13,296 nt of DNA from Chloroflexota bacterium (GTDB taxonomy: Bacteria > Chloroflexota > Anaerolineae > Anaerolineales > UBA4823), in contig JAAZNS010000036.1 of assembly GCA_012798185.1 (NCBI GenBank), forward strand, positions 1 through 13,296. The letters are read 5' to 3'. A program made the position numbers and the translations under genes. Of this stretch, positions 12,190-13,296 are shown piece by piece (position 1 is the first letter of the stretch; each line of letters starts with the position of its first letter). The notes beneath the pieces are model-generated. The model ran no database searches. It had not been told where the DNA came from and saw nothing but the letters and a program-made list of their open reading frames with translations.

Positions 12190-12355
12190 AATTTCGTTTT
12201 CCTTTCTTTTCCTTAGAACATTTGGATTTTCACAGGTATTCTGTTATATCCAAGTAAAAGAATAGCAGCTTGGAGATAAGCTGTCATCAATCTAAAGTAT
12301 TAGAAAGGTATCAATTATCAGGGGCGGTTATATGTTTGTAGGCTAACATAAAATC

Positions 12356-12397
12356 AATCGGAATGGTCCATTTTGAGTATTTTGGATGATTCCGATT
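12356..12397 (-). terminator. Probable terminator of the second DegV gene
   Basis: AATCGGAAT and ATTCCGATT form a 9-bp stem, followed inward by a 2x2 internal loop and four more pairs (TCCA/TGGA). On the minus strand the stem is followed by GATTTTATG, a weak T tract. It lies 33 bases after the DegV stop codon. Confidence 0.55.
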
Positions 12398-12429
12398 TAT
12401 TAGTATATATATTAAGATATAAAGGGATA

Positions 12430-13287
12430 TCAATCTTCCCTATAACCGCACAATGCCAATGCTCCCGGCCCGGTATTGATGCCCAATACTGGGCCAGTGA
12501 TGTTGATCAACAATTCAATTGGATTGTATTCTTTCCGGATGCGCTCAGCAAGTGCCTCTGCAGCTTCTAGGGCGTTACCATGCAGTACAGCAATTCTTAG
12601 ATTATTGCCCCAATTAAGTTTATTTATTTGCTCGAAAAATTTTTTATAAAGAAGATCGACCAAAGCATCGTGAGTCCTTGCCAGGCTGACCGGTTCTACC
12701 AAACCGGTGAGGTGATTGATCTTAACCAATGGTTTGACTTTGAGTAAAGTGCCAGCCCATTTGACTGCTTCGCCGATTCGTCCGCCTTTTTGGAGGTATT
12801 CTATTGAATTCATGGCGACAAACTGGCACATTTTCTTGCGCACCTGATCGACATAATTCAGGATGCTGGTGAAATCTGCGCCCATGTCTCGGGCACGCGC
12901 GGCTGCTAAAACCTGCCAGCCAAGGCTCATGGTTGGACCTTTCGAATCCACGACCGCAGTATTTATTTTAAGAGATTTTACGGCGTTTTTTGCCATCTCA
13001 TAGGTACCGCTCATGGCGCTGCTTACGGTTAAGATGATGAGTTCGGTGGCTCCCTGGTTGATAGCTTTTTTGAAGGCTTCCTGAAAGTCTTGGATCCCCG
13101 GCATGGAAGAATGAGGATATTGCGGGGAAACTGTCAAACGATCGTAGAATTCTTTTGGCTGCATATCGATCCGGTCACGGTATTGTTTGTCCTCCCAGAT
13201 GATCATTTGTGGAATAACGACGATGCCGTATTGTTCAATCAAAGTTTCAGGAATATCGCAGGTGCTGTCTGTTATGATGCCTATCAT
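12430..13287 (-). CDS. DegV family fatty-acid-binding protein (FakB-like), copy 2
   Basis: A 285-residue DegV protein, complete in the window. The N-terminal motif IITDSTCDIP (4-13), the SSMPGIQDF loop that aligns with the TTAVPS loop of copy 1, the VSSAMSGTYEMA segment, LQKGGRIGEAVKWAG and the C-terminal VLGINTGPGALAL are all present. It is clearly diverged from copy 1 at 6902-7741, so the two may bind different fatty acids (for example saturated versus unsaturated, as described for FakB1 and FakB2 in Staphylococcus). The start is the only ATG near the motif; upstream sequence is only 9 bases, so its promoter and any upstream partner cannot be judged. A hairpin terminator follows at 12356-12397. 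Confidence 0.95.
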   Translation of the reverse strand: MIGIITDSTCDIPETLIEQYGIVVIPQMIIWEDKQYRDRIDMQPKEFYDRLTVSPQYPHSSMPGIQDFQEAFKKAINQGATELIILTVSSAMSGTYEMAKNAVKSLKINTAVVDSKGPTMSLGWQVLAAARARDMGADFTSILNYVDQVRKKMCQFVAMNSIEYLQKGGRIGEAVKWAGTLLKVKPLVKINHLTGLVEPVSLARTHDALVDLLYKKFFEQINKLNWGNNLRIAVLHGNALEAAEALAERIRKEYNPIELLINITGPVLGINTGPGALALCGYRED

Positions 13288-13296
13288 TTTTTATTA

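Noticed and set aside
12373..12570. A 65-codon plus-strand frame opposite the second DegV gene
   Set aside because: It overlaps the DegV coding sequence and the hairpin at 12356-12397 and has no support of its own.

Overview
The window is a stretch of a bacterial chromosome with moderate GC, AT-rich gaps and Shine-Dalgarno sites of the AGGAGG type. The gene mix fits a Chloroflexota bacterium, probably Anaerolineae-like: small DUF-type membrane proteins, an SPW-repeat protein, two DegV/FakB proteins, aspartase and selenocysteine (Sec) genes. The assignment is an inference from gene style, not from a phylogenetic marker. No phage, IS element, CRISPR array or rRNA gene is visible.

Left part (1-3200). 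A truncated phosphonoacetaldehyde hydrolase gene and a membrane-protein gene lie on the minus strand. Three small plus-strand genes follow: a YvlD-type membrane protein behind a foldable leader, an 81-residue SWIM zinc-finger protein behind a promoter-leader-terminator module, and a secreted protein ending in seven aspartates. Clear intrinsic terminators follow the leader, the SWIM gene and the secreted-protein gene.

Centre (3319-8590, all minus strand). This is the most interesting part and forms two successive Sec transcription units. The first (8572 to 6101) starts with a peroxiredoxin-like selenoprotein that has an in-frame UGA in a UxxC motif and a SECIS-like hairpin. It continues with a DUF4345 protein, a DegV/FakB protein and a DUF1295 membrane protein, and ends in a terminator near 5930-5970. 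The second starts at a promoter near 5891-5920. It has a leader of about 220 nt, then an odd tRNA, then selB and a short yedF-like gene. The leader holds a UGA-containing short ORF with a SECIS-like hairpin, and mutually exclusive antiterminator and terminator helices, so it could be a Sec-sensing attenuator. The tRNA occupies the usual selC place and has a compact D arm and a long variable arm, but it carries a GCA (Cys) anticodon, U73 and a 7/5 acceptor/T branch. It looks like a selC-derived cysteine tRNA rather than a normal UGA-reading tRNA-Sec. The UGA-reading tRNA, selA and selD are not in this window.

Right part (8696-13287, minus strand). YihY/BrkB membrane protein, aspartate ammonia-lyase, tRNA-Ser(CGA), a repeat-rich gap, an SPW-repeat membrane protein and a second DegV/FakB protein. 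These look like ordinary housekeeping or lipid-related genes.
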